64,000 nt of DNA from Oncomelania hupensis (lineage: Eukaryota > Mollusca > Gastropoda > Littorinimorpha > Pomatiopsidae), in NCBI GenBank assembly GCA_036898135.1, contig CM072511.1, positions 44,770,141 through 44,834,140 of the forward strand, in the 5' to 3' direction. Each line of letters opens with the position of its first letter. Position 1 is the first letter of the stretch. A program made the position numbers and the translations under genes. The notes beneath the pieces are model-generated. The model worked only from the letters and a program-made list of their open reading frames with translations. It had not been told where the DNA came from and searched no databases. Positions 43,345 through 53,438 of the stretch are shown one piece after another.

Positions 43345-45670
43345 CGTTACAATGATTAGAGGAGTGAACGCAGTGCTTTTATTTTGTGTTGAATGAACAA
43401 GCTGGCAACGTATACCGCTATGCAAACAGTCTTAGCAGAGAAGGGTGGAGGGAGAGGGGGGGGGGAAGAGGGGGAGATTTTAACTCATTAATGATTTACA
43501 GCTAGGAGCTAACACGAGTCGCAAACAAGTTCCTGCTCTCATTAAATGTGGTTTTATGTTCCGAGCAAACAATCTGCCGCTGCTGCTGCTGCTGATGTTG
43601 TATGTGGCTGGCTGCCGTTGCATATTTTGTAGGCACACGCTTGTTAGAAGGATGAATGGATGGTTGCATCTGTTGTTACTTTTCGCCTTCGTTCCTGCCT
43701 TCTTCTCCTGCCCCCCCCCCCTCCTTTTCGTCATTCTTTCGCTTCTTCCGCTTCTGTGATGGCTGGGACGATAATGGGGGATTAATCTGGACTTTGGGTT
43801 AAACGGCTTGGAAAATAGCGTGTAAGGTGGAGGGAGGGCAGGGAAAACTAGGGGTGGGGGAAGAATCGTGCGTGCGTGCGCGTCCCTGCGAATATGTGTA
43901 CTGTGCCTGATTTTCTGTGTGCGAGAGCATGCCTGCGTTCACAGGCGACCGTGCATTCTCCTGCTTTAGTGTATGTTTGTGTAGGTGTGTTTGGTATTTT
44001 GTTGAGCAAGATCATGTTTTCTATGCAAATATGTGTAGCAATTATTACGCTAAAGGGTGCCATGTTCTTGCAAGTAGCATTCTTCGTTGTTTACTAGACA
44101 TTCTTCCATACATTCGATTCCACCCCACCCACCCCACCCCCAACCCCACCCCCCACAAAAAAAACCCAAAAAAACAAACAAAAAAGAGAGAGTGTTTTGT
44201 GAATATAGCGCGCTTACCAACTCAGAACATCACAGGGCGCTGATCACCCCTATCTATATCGCATAATACAGTTTGTGATATGAATCAAACGTATTCTCGG
44301 ATTTGTATAAGGCTTGTCATGTGGCCCACTAAGCCTGTTCTGCCTCTTGTAGGTCTGCACCTAAATGTGGATGGAGAAAGAAGACGTCTGGCACTATGGG
44401 CGGAAAAAGGACGTTTACAAATTATTATTATTATAATAAATGTCAGCACTGAACAGGAAAAAAATTAGCTCTAAATGGAGGGGAGGGAACAGCCAGTTTC
44501 ATTTATTATTAAACTGTACACACCACACAGACAAAAAAGAAGCATGTGTATGCATGCTGATGTGAAAACTAAAGCTCCCACAGCAATGAGGTTTGGCATA
44601 CTTTGTGTAGAAACGAAAACCTATATATTGAGCGGGGGAGGAGGCCAGTCAGTCCTTTAAAAAAAGCGAAAGCGTGTGACCGTGCATTTGTCTGAGTTTT
44701 CCAAACTAGGGGTATGTAGCAGAAGTACTTACTAAAGTAATAAAACCATGCTTACAATTCTAAGACGATAGGTAGGTAAGTCAGGTCCGACTAGGTAGCA
44801 TGGTTTGGATGAGTGTGACTCTGCACTATTCATGAATGAACGGGGACCACAGCTTGTGTTGCTGCACTTAGAGATATTACCGCCGAGGGCTACATTATAG
44901 GAATGTCAACGTCTATGAGGGCATGGAGATTCAAGGTCGCCATACGACTTGTGTGGCATGCGACTGAGAGAATCGTAGTGTACTGTTGCAGCTTGTTGGG
45001 AATTGTTGCACGTATTGGTCTATTTCATCGTGGCTCTGAGGTTTTAAAATGTTTTTACATAAAAGTTAAACAGTACTGGCTTTGTTCGAATTACTTTTGC
45101 TCTTGTCACACCTCTCTCCTTCCCTCTCCCTCTCCCCCTCTTCTCTTTGTACCCCCTGCTGCTTGCGAAATATAGTACACGGAGTTCGTATGCAGATTCA
45201 GTTTACTTACCGATTATCTTTACCATCAAATGTTAGTAGTTTGGTAGTCTGTGTAGGGCGTGGAAGGATTTTTTTTGGCAATCATCCACACTCGTACTAA
45301 AGTTATCGGGATTTGGTTAGATCGAACGGTTAGACATTTATCAAGCTCGTCTATTGTTTGTATTTCTAATGTAAAAAGAAATGTGTGTGTAAGGGGAGGT
45401 GCGAGTGCGTTAGATTTGAAAAGTGTTATGTGTGCACGCATTTTTACATTTTATGTAATTTTCAAGACTGATTGGCTTTTTTTTTTCTTTTTTTTTTTAA
45501 ATTAAATATTAGCAATGTTAACGGTTTGTCATAATTCTTTGTAAGAGATAAAACGAGATATGTGGAATTTAATCTCAACATTGCAGCGTCCCAATCTGAC
45601 ATGTTCTTTTAAGAGTTCAGTCTGATCCAGAGCGCGCTCTAGGCGCTTACCTGCTTTATGTCGGAAAGAA
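43345..45670. other. Region without recognisable gene
   Basis: Contains C-rich/A-rich stretches at 44120-44190 and a T-tract at 45477-45500. Open frames are short, with no recognisable motif. Confidence 0.5.
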
Positions 45671-45868
45671 GAAAACGAAAGAAAGAAAGAAAGAAAGAAA
45701 GAAAGAACTACAACACAATTGTTTTGAAAATATTTGACACAAATAAAACAAAACAAAAAAATAATAATAGGAGGAGAGGAAAGAGAAGAAGAAGAAGAAG
45801 AAGAAGAAGAAGAAGAAGAAGAAGAAGAAGAAGAAGAAGAAGAAGAAGAAGAAGAAGAAGAAGAAGAA
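45671..45868. repeat. (GAAA)n and (GAA)n purine arrays
   Basis: (GAAA)n at 45671-45706 and (GAA)n at 45786-45868, with unique AT-rich sequence between. Confidence 0.93.
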
Positions 45869-46532
45869 AGCAAAAATAAGCAAGTTTTCTGCCCGTTTGA
45901 AACACAAGAGTGTGTGGTTGGAGTGCAAGGAATGAATGAGATCTACCGCACAGCGTTTGTCAGAGGTTGTTTACAGTAGATAATAATCCTATTGCGCTTG
46001 GGACGTGTAAACGACTCAAGCGGAGGTTTAGGACAACAGAAGCATTGTTACGTTGGTGTTAGGGGCTCCGGCCTATAGATAAGCAGTACTGAGAGATACT
46101 GCTTAGTGTAAATACTGTCTGCATAATTAACTGTACTGAATCGGTGACTTCCCCTCCTTTCTTCCCCTTCTGTGTTTATCTATAAATGGAGTATCAATGC
46201 TTTCAAGGTTGTTGACTTTGAATTGCCTGCGTAGAGAAGGGTATGTAAATTGTATTGGTATATTTGTCTTCAAATACCTCGGATATTGTTAGTTGTGTAT
46301 TTTGAACTGTTGTTCTTATATTACATCCTTGAATGTCATTACTGCTGCTCTACTGAATCATCAACATGTTCTGTCTGGGTATTCAGTTCTGTGGGTTCCC
46401 CCTCCCGCTCCCCCCCTTTCTACGGTCACATCCCCAATACTAACTTGTTTTTAGTTTTTACTTTATATTCTTTATGGAGGTACGTCCGGCGTAACCCATT
46501 AGTTTTTTGTGTGTGTGGAAATCATGCGCTTA

Positions 46533-46676
<144 letters not shown>

Positions 46677-48047
46677 CGGTATATTTTTGTGGTACCCTTT
46701 TTTACTTCATTTGTTTTGCTTTAATTTCATAGGCAATATAAGCTCCGTACATTGTGGCTTGCGAGCATAAACAGCCAGCAGACCATAAATAGATGCAAGT
46801 AGAAAAGGAATAGCTTTTCTTCTATGCTAACTTTCGTTTATTATGAAGTGTCTTTTGTGTTCATATGTTTGCTTTTAATCTCAGAAAGCGTCACACGTTC
46901 TTAATGTATTTGCTGGCAACAGCAACAGCATGCAAGCAAAACAATCCTAAGCGTAGATAGTAAAACAATTAGAAGAAAAATAGAAAAAGGAAACACGGAG
47001 ACAAGATTGCTTTTAAATTTGCAATGAGCTGAATAATACCTTGCAATTTTTTCACTTCCCTGGCTCGCGGACGAATGTGTTTTATTGTCCTCTATTGATT
47101 CATCTATTCTCGTGTTAAAAGGAATGAAGTATTGCTTAAAATGGGAACGCGAAAAAAGGATGGAAACGGAAGAATTCGTTTTGGGGGAACATCGAAATAA
47201 AATGGAGAGGGGGAGGAGGATGCGAAGAAGAAGAAAAAAAAAGAAGAAGATGATGAAGATTTCTTTGAAGATGGTTACAGTACAGAAGAAGACGATGGAA
47301 TTTAGACCAAAAGACAGTGATGCAGGAAGGATATCTTTTGAAGAAGAACCACGCGAAAAATTAAAAATATGATGGCGATAGACAAAGATGACTGATGAAA
47401 ATAAACCCAAAATATGAGGAAGAAGAAAAGATCGAATTCAATTAAAAATAAATAGACCAGAGATTATTATTTCTATCAATAAATTAATATGCATGGATGT
47501 CCGAGTGCGAGGCTTTCAACAATCAATTGATTCAAAGGTTATTAATACAGCATTTTTGAAAATGGGTAATTCACATATAAATCAAATTAAACGTTTTGAC
47601 TTAAAGAGTGTGGTGGACACAGTGACTTCGATCCAGAGCTTGGGTTGTTGTTATTTTGTTGTTGTTTGATGTAGGTTTGTTCATATTGTGGTTTGTTATT
47701 CGCGTGTGTTTGTGCGGAATTTGATGGCAAACTGGCCATAGAAAGAGAGGTTGGGGGGGAGGGTGGGCCAAGAAGGGCTGATTGGTAGGCAGGGGGGAGA
47801 AGTGGGAAGTGGTGAAGTAAGGTAAATTAATGAGTTTGGCGTTTCTCTGTTTGTTTAGTACAAAAGGTGTATTGGAATATTTGTTCTGTTTAACCTACTT
47901 TTAATGTGCAGTGGGAATATAGGATGTTTGACCAACATAAAAAATCAAAATTAAAAAAAAAGACAAACACAAAAAAAGAACAAAACAACGTCTTTCCGGA
48001 ATAAAATAAAATATAAGCGGTATCATAATCATAACCATTGCCGTCAT

Positions 48048-48090
48048 CATAATCATTATCATCATCAGCGTCGTCATCGTCATCATCACT

Positions 48091-48157
<67 letters not shown>

Positions 48158-48250
48158 CCATGGTCATCATCATCAACACCAAGGTCACCATCATCATTAT
48201 CTTCATCATCATCGTTATCATCGTCATCGCCAACACCACTATCATCATGC
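48048..48250. repeat. (ATC)n microsatellite
   Basis: (ATC)n with interruptions. The minus-strand frame is poly-Met and is not a gene. The 48251-48472 stretch that follows has no recognisable gene and is the left flank of the Polinton. Confidence 0.93.
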
Positions 48251-48472
48251 CACCACCAGCAACAGCAATTTCTCTAGTCTTCCACTAAAGCTTGCGTTCA
48301 GGTTCAATAAAATTCACTCTCAGCACTAAATTGCCCACTACACGGTTACCAGCTTATTTGCTATACACGGTGGTGCCACCACGCGAACTATTACACAGGC
48401 GGCGGAAGCTGCTCAGGATTGGGGGGGCACACACGCATTTTCTTTACTGACATCAGGGCCAGACCTTGGAAA

Positions 48473-48477
48473 AGTCG
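48473..48477 (+). repeat. Target-site duplication, left (AGTCG)
   Basis: AGTCG stands immediately before the left terminus AGAGATAG and again immediately after the right terminus CTATCTCT (63723-63727). Polintons usually make 6-bp duplications. The right copy continues to AGTCGA, and the left reads AGTCGA if the first base of the terminus is counted, so five or six bases are both possible readings. Confidence 0.75.
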
Positions 48478-48647
48478 AGAGATAGCAATAATGGGCTCTG
48501 AACCCCAAAGCTCATAGAGTTACTAAAGGAGGCCTTTTATTGCAATTTATGGCTGTTTTATGAGCTTTTTAAAAAGCGCTCCAAAGCACTCTGGGAATCC
48601 GCAATTTGCTAAATATAATACATATTCGTATATCTTGCGTCTTTGGT
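48478..48647 (+). repeat. Polinton left terminal inverted repeat
   Basis: Starts AGAGATAG at 48478 and ends at CTTGCGTCTTTGGT (48647). The inner 115 bp (48533-48647) match the right TIR well, including AGCACTCTGGGAATCCGCAA. The outer start (48478-48497) also matches. The middle, 48498-48532, does not align convincingly. It ends 47 bp before the stop codon of the first gene. Confidence 0.9.
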
Positions 48648-48694
48648 TAAAACAAAAAAAAATTACAACCCTTCTACATTATGGTTGTATAACA

Positions 48695-48931
48695 TTACAC
48701 ATTAATATCTGCTGGAATGATCTTTTGTTTAACAAGATAGTCCCGAGTAAATAACGATAATGAAAAGATACCAACCAGTTTACCAGCATCTGAAAGATCC
48801 ATTTTCCCCAATTCAATAGGTTTCATTTTTAAAAGAGATTTTGCAATCATAGCGTAAGCTGTATTTAAGCCCACTAAGACAACACTATGGTATCCAAGAT
48901 TAACAATTGTTTGTTCATATGGTACACTCAT
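48695..48931 (-). CDS. Small Polinton companion protein, 78 aa, two hydrophobic segments
   Basis: The start chosen is MSVPYEQ at 48931, directly after TATATAAAAATG. The open frame extends 18 codons further upstream but lacks that context. Residues about 8-28 (VNLGYHSVVLVGLNTAYAM) and 45-62 form hydrophobic or amphipathic segments, and the protein ends DYLVKQKIIPADI. I remember small proteins with the ending K-Q-x-I-I-P-x-D-I as common companions in cnidarian and mollusc Polintons, with no assigned function. Its place next to the left TIR and its membrane-like character suggest a virion or membrane accessory role, which is inference. Confidence 0.75.
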   Translation of the reverse strand: MSVPYEQTIVNLGYHSVVLVGLNTAYAMIAKSLLKMKPIELGKMDLSDAGKLVGIFSLSLFTRDYLVKQKIIPADINV

Positions 48932-48965
48932 TTTTATATATAATAAAAAAAATAATAATAAATTA

Positions 48966-49412
48966 TTACTGCATTGAAAACACATCTAATGATGGCTTCA
49001 ATGATGGAGATGATTCAATTTCTTTTTCTACAAGTGGTTTTGGGGGTTTCTGTTTCTTTTTTCCTTGGCGGTATTTATATATTATGTACCCACTTGCACC
49101 CACTACACCAGCTATACATAAATAATATATGTTATTTGAAGATTGTACTGGTTGTATTGGTTGTATTGGTTCTTCTTTATTTGTTGTTAATGTTTGTTGC
49201 GTTATTGTTTCTTCTTTTGGTGATTCCTTTTTCCCTAATATGTTTGCTTTTGTTTGTCTGTTCCATCTATGTAACTTGTTAAATTCTGCTAACTTCTTTC
49301 CAGCTGCAATTCTTCCTGGGCTCTTTTGTTTAGTGACTGTCACTGGGTTCTGTTGATTCTCTGAATTCTTCACCTCCGTCTCCTTCTCCATCTCCGGATT
49401 GGAAGAGTCCAT
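48966..49412 (-). CDS. Polinton companion protein, 148 aa, single transmembrane segment, basic
   Basis: The start follows ATTAAAAATGG. Residues 1-35 are polar and acidic. A basic block, PGRIAAGKKLAEFNKLHRW, lies near 32-50. A Gln/Pro/Thr-rich linker leads to a membrane segment IYYLCIAGVVGASGYIIYKY near 94-113, then a short Lys-rich stretch and a polar tail. The x-R-x-A-A-G-K-K-L-A-x-x-N block is one I associate with small Polinton proteins, of unknown role. Its 5' end overlaps the 3' end of the next gene (49330-49857) by 83 bp in another frame. Function not known; a virion membrane or core protein is possible. Confidence 0.7.
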   Translation of the reverse strand: MDSSNPEMEKETEVKNSENQQNPVTVTKQKSPGRIAAGKKLAEFNKLHRWNRQTKANILGKKESPKEETITQQTLTTNKEEPIQPIQPVQSSNNIYYLCIAGVVGASGYIIYKYRQGKKKQKPPKPLVEKEIESSPSLKPSLDVFSMQ

Positions 49413-49857
49413 TTTTAATAGCAGAGAAATTTATGTGTTGAAAAGTAATTAGCCCGGCTGAAAATGGGGTCAACAAGCTTCCAAATTTATAATACAAATT
49501 TCTTGATGCCTCACTAATCCCATTAACAATAACTGGATCTTTAATCAAATCATCAAATAAATCATTCTCACAATCTAAAGTAACAAAGGTCGACACAGCT
49601 TTCGTATATAACTTTACAATCGAACGCCCTAAACTTTTAACCATTAAAGCGCCGAGAACTTTATCATATTTATTATGTAATATAATGATCTCTTCTGGCC
49701 TCAGTCTTTGTACTTGTTCAGGTGTTAAGTCAACACCGAGATAATACTTTGACTTTCCAGAAGCTACTAATGCAACCAGCCTGTCTCTTTTCTCATTGTC
49801 AACACCTGTAACTGTAACATTAATAGCTTCTTGCATTAACAAGTCATCACAATTCAT
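49330..49857 (-). CDS. Polinton companion protein, 175 aa, unknown function
   Basis: Starts at ATG 49857 after GTACTTAAA. A mixed charged protein: RDRLVALVASGKSKYYLGVD and TPEQVQRLRPEEIIILHNKY (about 25-64), then a more hydrophobic C-terminal half (GSLLTPFSAGLITFQHINFS near 126-145), and an acidic tail. I do not recognise a domain. It pairs divergently with the gene at 49894 across only 36 bp, and its 3' end overlaps the gene at 48966-49412, so the compression itself argues that the frame is real. Confidence 0.65.
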   Translation of the reverse strand: MNCDDLLMQEAINVTVTGVDNEKRDRLVALVASGKSKYYLGVDLTPEQVQRLRPEEIIILHNKYDKVLGALMVKSLGRSIVKLYTKAVSTFVTLDCENDLFDDLIKDPVIVNGISEASRNLYYKFGSLLTPFSAGLITFQHINFSAIKNGLFQSGDGEGDGGEEFRESTEPSDSH

Positions 49858-49893
49858 TTTAAGTACAAATAAAATAAAAAACTAAATTAAAAA
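49858..49893. promoter_or_regulatory. 36-bp divergent promoter region
   Basis: Entirely A/T-rich spacer between two divergent start codons. Reading out both ways gives GTACTTAAAATG on the minus strand and AAATTAAAAAATG on the plus strand. There is no room for a separate long promoter, so initiation signals must lie in these A-rich motifs or inside the opposing genes. Confidence 0.5.
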
Positions 49894-50319
49894 ATGGCCG
49901 GTGCTGCAATGGTGCTTGGTTCTGCTGCTGTAAATGCCTTAGCCTTTTCAGGATCAAATTATTTGTTTTCAAAACTGGACAGTAAAGAAGAATCAAAACG
50001 GCATAACTTAGCAATGGAAAAATTACAACAAGATCAGGCCGAATACGAGAAAAACAGACTAATGCAGCTTGATTTTGTTAATACAAGATTGAAAGAAGAA
50101 GGCCATGCAGATAAAACATTTGAAGACGTTGATGAAGCTTTGCACCAATATTATTTATTCACTGGCACGACACTACCTTCATTAAAGCAACCAGTGTTAT
50201 CCGATTACTACACACCTAACATTGCATCTACAATGTCAGAGACCGGAGAATTAATTTTAATTGTGTTTGGAATAACAGTAGTTTATTACCTCGTTAAACA
50301 AAAATATAAATCTAAATAA
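49894..50319 (+). CDS. Polinton companion protein, 141 aa, coiled coil with C-terminal membrane anchor
   Basis: N-terminal Ala/Gly-rich hydrophobic segment (AGAAMVLGSAAVNALAFSG, 2-20), then a highly charged helical stretch (about 32-70, including MEKLQQDQAEYEKNRLMQL), a conserved-looking DVDEALHQYY near 84-93, LSDYYTP near 107-113, and a C-terminal membrane segment ELILIVFGITVVYYLV (about 121-136) followed by a Lys tail. I recall this arrangement (NALAFSG...LFSKL at the start, a Tyr-rich middle, a TM end) from Polintons of other invertebrates, unnamed. Three bases separate its stop from the integrase start, so the two may be co-transcribed. Confidence 0.8.
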   Translation: MAGAAMVLGSAAVNALAFSGSNYLFSKLDSKEESKRHNLAMEKLQQDQAEYEKNRLMQLDFVNTRLKEEGHADKTFEDVDEALHQYYLFTGTTLPSLKQPVLSDYYTPNIASTMSETGELILIVFGITVVYYLVKQKYKSK

Positions 50320-50322
50320 AAT

Positions 50323-51288
50323 ATGACTTCGCGTTTGTCTAGATTATATTATTCTCAATCCGGATATTGGAAAGGGATGATGGCAGTTAATAAACTAGTA
50401 GAAAAGACTGGCTTGTCAGCAAACACAGTTAAACAATGGTTATCGAAGCAAGCTGTATGGCAAATCTATCTTCCACCCCCGAAGAAAATAATAAGACCAA
50501 AATTTGAAAACTCCAGACCAAATGACACGCATCAAATAGATTTGTTATATCTTCCCCATGACAAAATATATAGAAAGAAATACAGGTATGCCCTTACTGT
50601 TATTGATATAGCTACCCGGTTTAAGGACGCTCATGCTCTTAGGACTAAAAATTCTGCTGAGGTCGCTCAAGCCTTAAATGCGATTTATTCAAGAGGGCCT
50701 CTAAGGTTCCCTAGACTTATTCAATGCGATGAAGGGTCTGAATTCAAAGGAGCTGTTAACCAGCTTTTGTTAAAACATAATGTAACTGTTAGAAGAGGAG
50801 TTGTTGGATTGCACAGATCACAGGGTATTGTAGAAAACTTTAATCGGCAACTGGCAGAAAGATTGTTCACTTATCAGTATTCAAAGGAACTCTTTACTGA
50901 AACCACTAATATAGAATGGGTTGTTAGGCTGCCTCGAGTTTTAAGGGAAATGAATTCAGAACCAACCAAAGTTACAGGATTAAAACCAGTTGAGGCTATT
51001 AAAAAGAAACAGATTGTTGTTACCGTTTCAAAGCCTGGTCAGCCGGATCTAACTTTGATGAACAAAACTGTTAGATACCTTTATCAGCCTGGAGAAGTTG
51101 CTAATGACACTAGAAGGCGAGCTACAGACCCAATTTGGTCATTAAGCGTTTATGAAGTTGACAGAGCATTATCTACTGATCCGCCTGTATATTATTTAAG
51201 ACCGAGAAGCGATCGTAGAACACCACAAAGAAACTTTGTAAAAGAAGAACTTCAGATTGTTCCACCAGACACAGTGCCATTAAGATAA
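50323..51288 (+). CDS. Polinton integrase (retroviral-type DDE), 321 aa
   Basis: Catalyses insertion of the linear element into host DNA with a short target duplication. The core has the DDE triad: D73 in HQIDLLYL, D136 in IQCDEGSEF, and E171 in HRSQGIVENFNRQL, 35 residues after the second Asp. The N-terminal 60 residues hold a helix-turn-helix-like stretch (LVEKTGLSANTVKQWLSKQA) in place of a classical HHCC zinc finger. The C-terminal part has PGEVANDTRRRATDPIWS and a basic YLRPRSDRR...FVKEELQIVP end, as in the SH3-like tail of Polinton integrases. Length is normal. It starts 3 bp after the preceding stop. Its 3' end faces that of the ATPase across a 223-bp AT-rich gap. Confidence 0.95.
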   Translation: MTSRLSRLYYSQSGYWKGMMAVNKLVEKTGLSANTVKQWLSKQAVWQIYLPPPKKIIRPKFENSRPNDTHQIDLLYLPHDKIYRKKYRYALTVIDIATRFKDAHALRTKNSAEVAQALNAIYSRGPLRFPRLIQCDEGSEFKGAVNQLLLKHNVTVRRGVVGLHRSQGIVENFNRQLAERLFTYQYSKELFTETTNIEWVVRLPRVLREMNSEPTKVTGLKPVEAIKKKQIVVTVSKPGQPDLTLMNKTVRYLYQPGEVANDTRRRATDPIWSLSVYEVDRALSTDPPVYYLRPRSDRRTPQRNFVKEELQIVPPDTVPLR

Positions 51289-51511
51289 ATGAACTATAAT
51301 CATCGCCACTATTACTTACCTTCAACCTTTTTTTTTTTTTTTGACTTAGTGACTTACATCTAACTTAATTAAGTCGACTTTAAAAAAAACTTATAACTTA
51401 CAATAATTAAATTATAAAAGAACTTACTTACTTACATCTAACTTAATTAAGTCGACTTTTAAAAAAAAACTTATAACTTACAATAATTAAATTATAAAAG
51501 AACTTACTTAC
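51289..51511. repeat. 78-bp tandem duplication with overlapping palindromes between convergent genes
   Basis: Two near-identical units lie at 51352-51429 and 51430-51509 between the convergent ends of integrase and ATPase. Each contains ACTTAATTAAGT, a perfect 12-bp palindrome, overlapping AAGTCGACTT, a perfect 10-bp palindrome. The position suits a terminator or a replication/recombination site, but no activity can be inferred. An 18-base T-run lies at about 51325-51342. Confidence 0.8.
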
Positions 51512-52123
51512 TTACATAAGTATTGTATAGCCAGTTGGTTGGTCAGTTTTTAATAATAATTTTAAATGCTTGCCTTTTTTTAGCTGTTCTTTTAATTTAG
51601 TTCTTTCCTCTTTTGATTCAATTACGTCATTTTCTTTTAAACAGTTATCAAAGCTGTCTCGATCTTTGCAATAAAACAGGCACACGAATTTTACTTGTTC
51701 TCTAAAATCCTTTAATATTGAATTAAATTTCTGCGTGATTAACCAGACACTAATTTTCACATGGCGTCCACTGAAAGCCAGCTTGCTCAATATGTTCCGT
51801 TTTAATACAATATCTTTTTCTGCACTGCAATCATCGATTAAGAATAACGTATTACCCTCATTCTCAAACAGGTTATAAAAATACGTTAAATACTCATTGA
51901 GCTTGCCATTGGTATTTACAACAAAGATATTTTCATCTGTCCAGACATACTTACGATCTAAGTAGGTTTTATTATATTGAATAGTTGGGCAAAAAATTAC
52001 TATATAATCAAAGTGGCCTGCGTAATATTTTTCTAACAAATCCAGAACAAAGACAGTCTTTCCGCATGACGTCATGCCAACGATCATTCCGCAATGAGGA
52101 TCACGAGGTAACAAAGAGGTCAT
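51512..52123 (-). CDS. A32-like genome-packaging ATPase, 203 aa
   Basis: FtsK-HerA type ATPase that in Polintons, virophages and large DNA viruses translocates DNA into the capsid. Walker A is GMTSCGKT (residues 16-23). Walker B is LFLIDD (93-98). KLAFSGRHVKISVWLITQKF near 112-131 matches the sensor region with its Gln. The length is at the short end of the family. The ATG sits 3 bp beyond the capsid gene stop, within TATTAAAAAATG, so the two form a capsid-packaging unit transcribed right to left. Confidence 0.9.
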   Translation of the reverse strand: MTSLLPRDPHCGMIVGMTSCGKTVFVLDLLEKYYAGHFDYIVIFCPTIQYNKTYLDRKYVWTDENIFVVNTNGKLNEYLTYFYNLFENEGNTLFLIDDCSAEKDIVLKRNILSKLAFSGRHVKISVWLITQKFNSILKDFREQVKFVCLFYCKDRDSFDNCLKENDVIESKEERTKLKEQLKKGKHLKLLLKTDQPTGYTILM

Positions 52124-52126
52124 TTT

Positions 52127-53404
52127 TTAATATACTAAATCTTTTAATCTTCCATTTTCAATGTTTAGCTGAGCATCCATAATTATATACATGTATACTG
52201 TAACTGATTCTGACCTTGCACTTGCTTCCCTATGCAATTCAATTGTTATACCATCTGTTCCGTTTTCAATTCTTCTTCCAGATCCATGAAGTTCATTGGT
52301 GGGTATGGTTCGAAAGTCTAACCACAATGCAAATTTATTCACCAGATAATCTTGCAGTCGTGTGTCATGCAAATGAAGATCCTTAGAAATCAAATCCACA
52401 GTGTCAGTCCGTAATCTACCTCCACCTAAGATTTTCCTAATCTCATCAAACTGTTGAAACCCCATCATTCCATTAGCGAATAATTGATTAGGCTTACCTT
52501 CAATCACGACAGACGCTTTTGAAATATTAGGATTGATAAAATTTTCGCTGTCACGATTGTAATTAGATTCTTTCACAAACAACAACAGTACACCTTTAAA
52601 ACTTCGAGCAGGTGAATTTATGTTGATGGTCCAGAGTGCATCTAATAAATCTTTATTAAATTGTCTGTAGCGAACGATCCTATCATAATAAATTGCTAGT
52701 TTGTCATATTGGCCCCTGATCATCCTACTGAGTTCAGCGTGAGTGACCACTTCGTATTCAAGCGCGATGTCTGTAATTGTATAACTAGCATCATTGTCAG
52801 AGCTAATTACTACTTGAGAATAATCATTGAAAATAATTTCGTAAGAAAGCCTGTCGTTAAATGAACCTTGATGAAATGGCAGATGACTGTGTAGCAGTTC
52901 AAAATCGAGTGGAAAATAAAACCTGTTTTTGTATACAGCAGCTAATGCATTTTCACCTTTGTTAGAAGTGACAGCATCGCCAGCTTTGATTCGAAGTTTT
53001 GCCACATTGGCGGCTTGAATCCCCTGACCAACTAAATCTTCCCTTTCATATTTACTCAGCCACAGATCTGTGTAACAAAACAAAACACCGGCGTCATCGA
53101 TACTTTGGATTTCTCGCCCATCAAGTTTAATAACCATTCTTTTAATTATAGCTCTACCTAGATTGTTGACTATGGTTCTGTTAGGATCGTCGTCAGAATT
53201 CAGACTAATTTTAAATCCCAATTTAGGACTGCCCGGAACTATTACATCATCAGGACCTAAATTTGGAAATCTTATGGTTAGTAGCTGATTAGGCTCTATG
53301 CTGCTTGGATTGTTTGTAATAATTATTGTGCTTTTCTCACCTTTGATGCCTAAAGGTGTCCTCAATCGACGTGTAGGGTCTAACAAGTTTCCGTAGCTTT
53401 GCAT
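52127..53404 (-). CDS. Polinton major capsid protein (double jelly-roll), 425 aa
   Basis: Forms the hexon-like trimers of the icosahedral shell. The start chosen is MQSYGNLLD at 53404, after CATTAAAAATG; the longer open frame (44 more codons) runs antisense into the neighbouring gene. Features I associate with Polinton capsid proteins: an early GIKGEKSTIIITNN block, IVNNLGRAIIKRMVIKLDG in the first jelly roll (near 93-111), the middle block YDRIVRYRQFNKDLLDALW, and the C-terminal LHGSGRRI and IIMDAQLNIENGRLKDLVY. No frame break. Divergent from the 426-aa gene with a 34-bp spacer. The assignment rests on remembered family motifs rather than a search. Confidence 0.85.
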   Translation of the reverse strand: MQSYGNLLDPTRRLRTPLGIKGEKSTIIITNNPSSIEPNQLLTIRFPNLGPDDVIVPGSPKLGFKISLNSDDDPNRTIVNNLGRAIIKRMVIKLDGREIQSIDDAGVLFCYTDLWLSKYEREDLVGQGIQAANVAKLRIKAGDAVTSNKGENALAAVYKNRFYFPLDFELLHSHLPFHQGSFNDRLSYEIIFNDYSQVVISSDNDASYTITDIALEYEVVTHAELSRMIRGQYDKLAIYYDRIVRYRQFNKDLLDALWTININSPARSFKGVLLLFVKESNYNRDSENFINPNISKASVVIEGKPNQLFANGMMGFQQFDEIRKILGGGRLRTDTVDLISKDLHLHDTRLQDYLVNKFALWLDFRTIPTNELHGSGRRIENGTDGITIELHREASARSESVTVYMYIIMDAQLNIENGRLKDLVY

Positions 53405-53438
53405 TTTTAATGCGATAAAAAAAAAATTATATTTAAAA
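53405..53438. promoter_or_regulatory. 34-bp divergent promoter region (capsid / 426-aa gene)
   Basis: The spacer between the divergent start codons holds a run of ten A and TATATTTAAAAATGG to the right, and GCATTAAAAATG outward to the left. Both start codons sit at the very edge of an A-run, so 5' untranslated leaders must be very short if transcription starts here. Confidence 0.55.

Noticed and set aside
47085..47372. Lys/Glu-rich 95-aa protein
   Set aside because: Purine-rich low-complexity sequence; no motif, promoter or partner exon.
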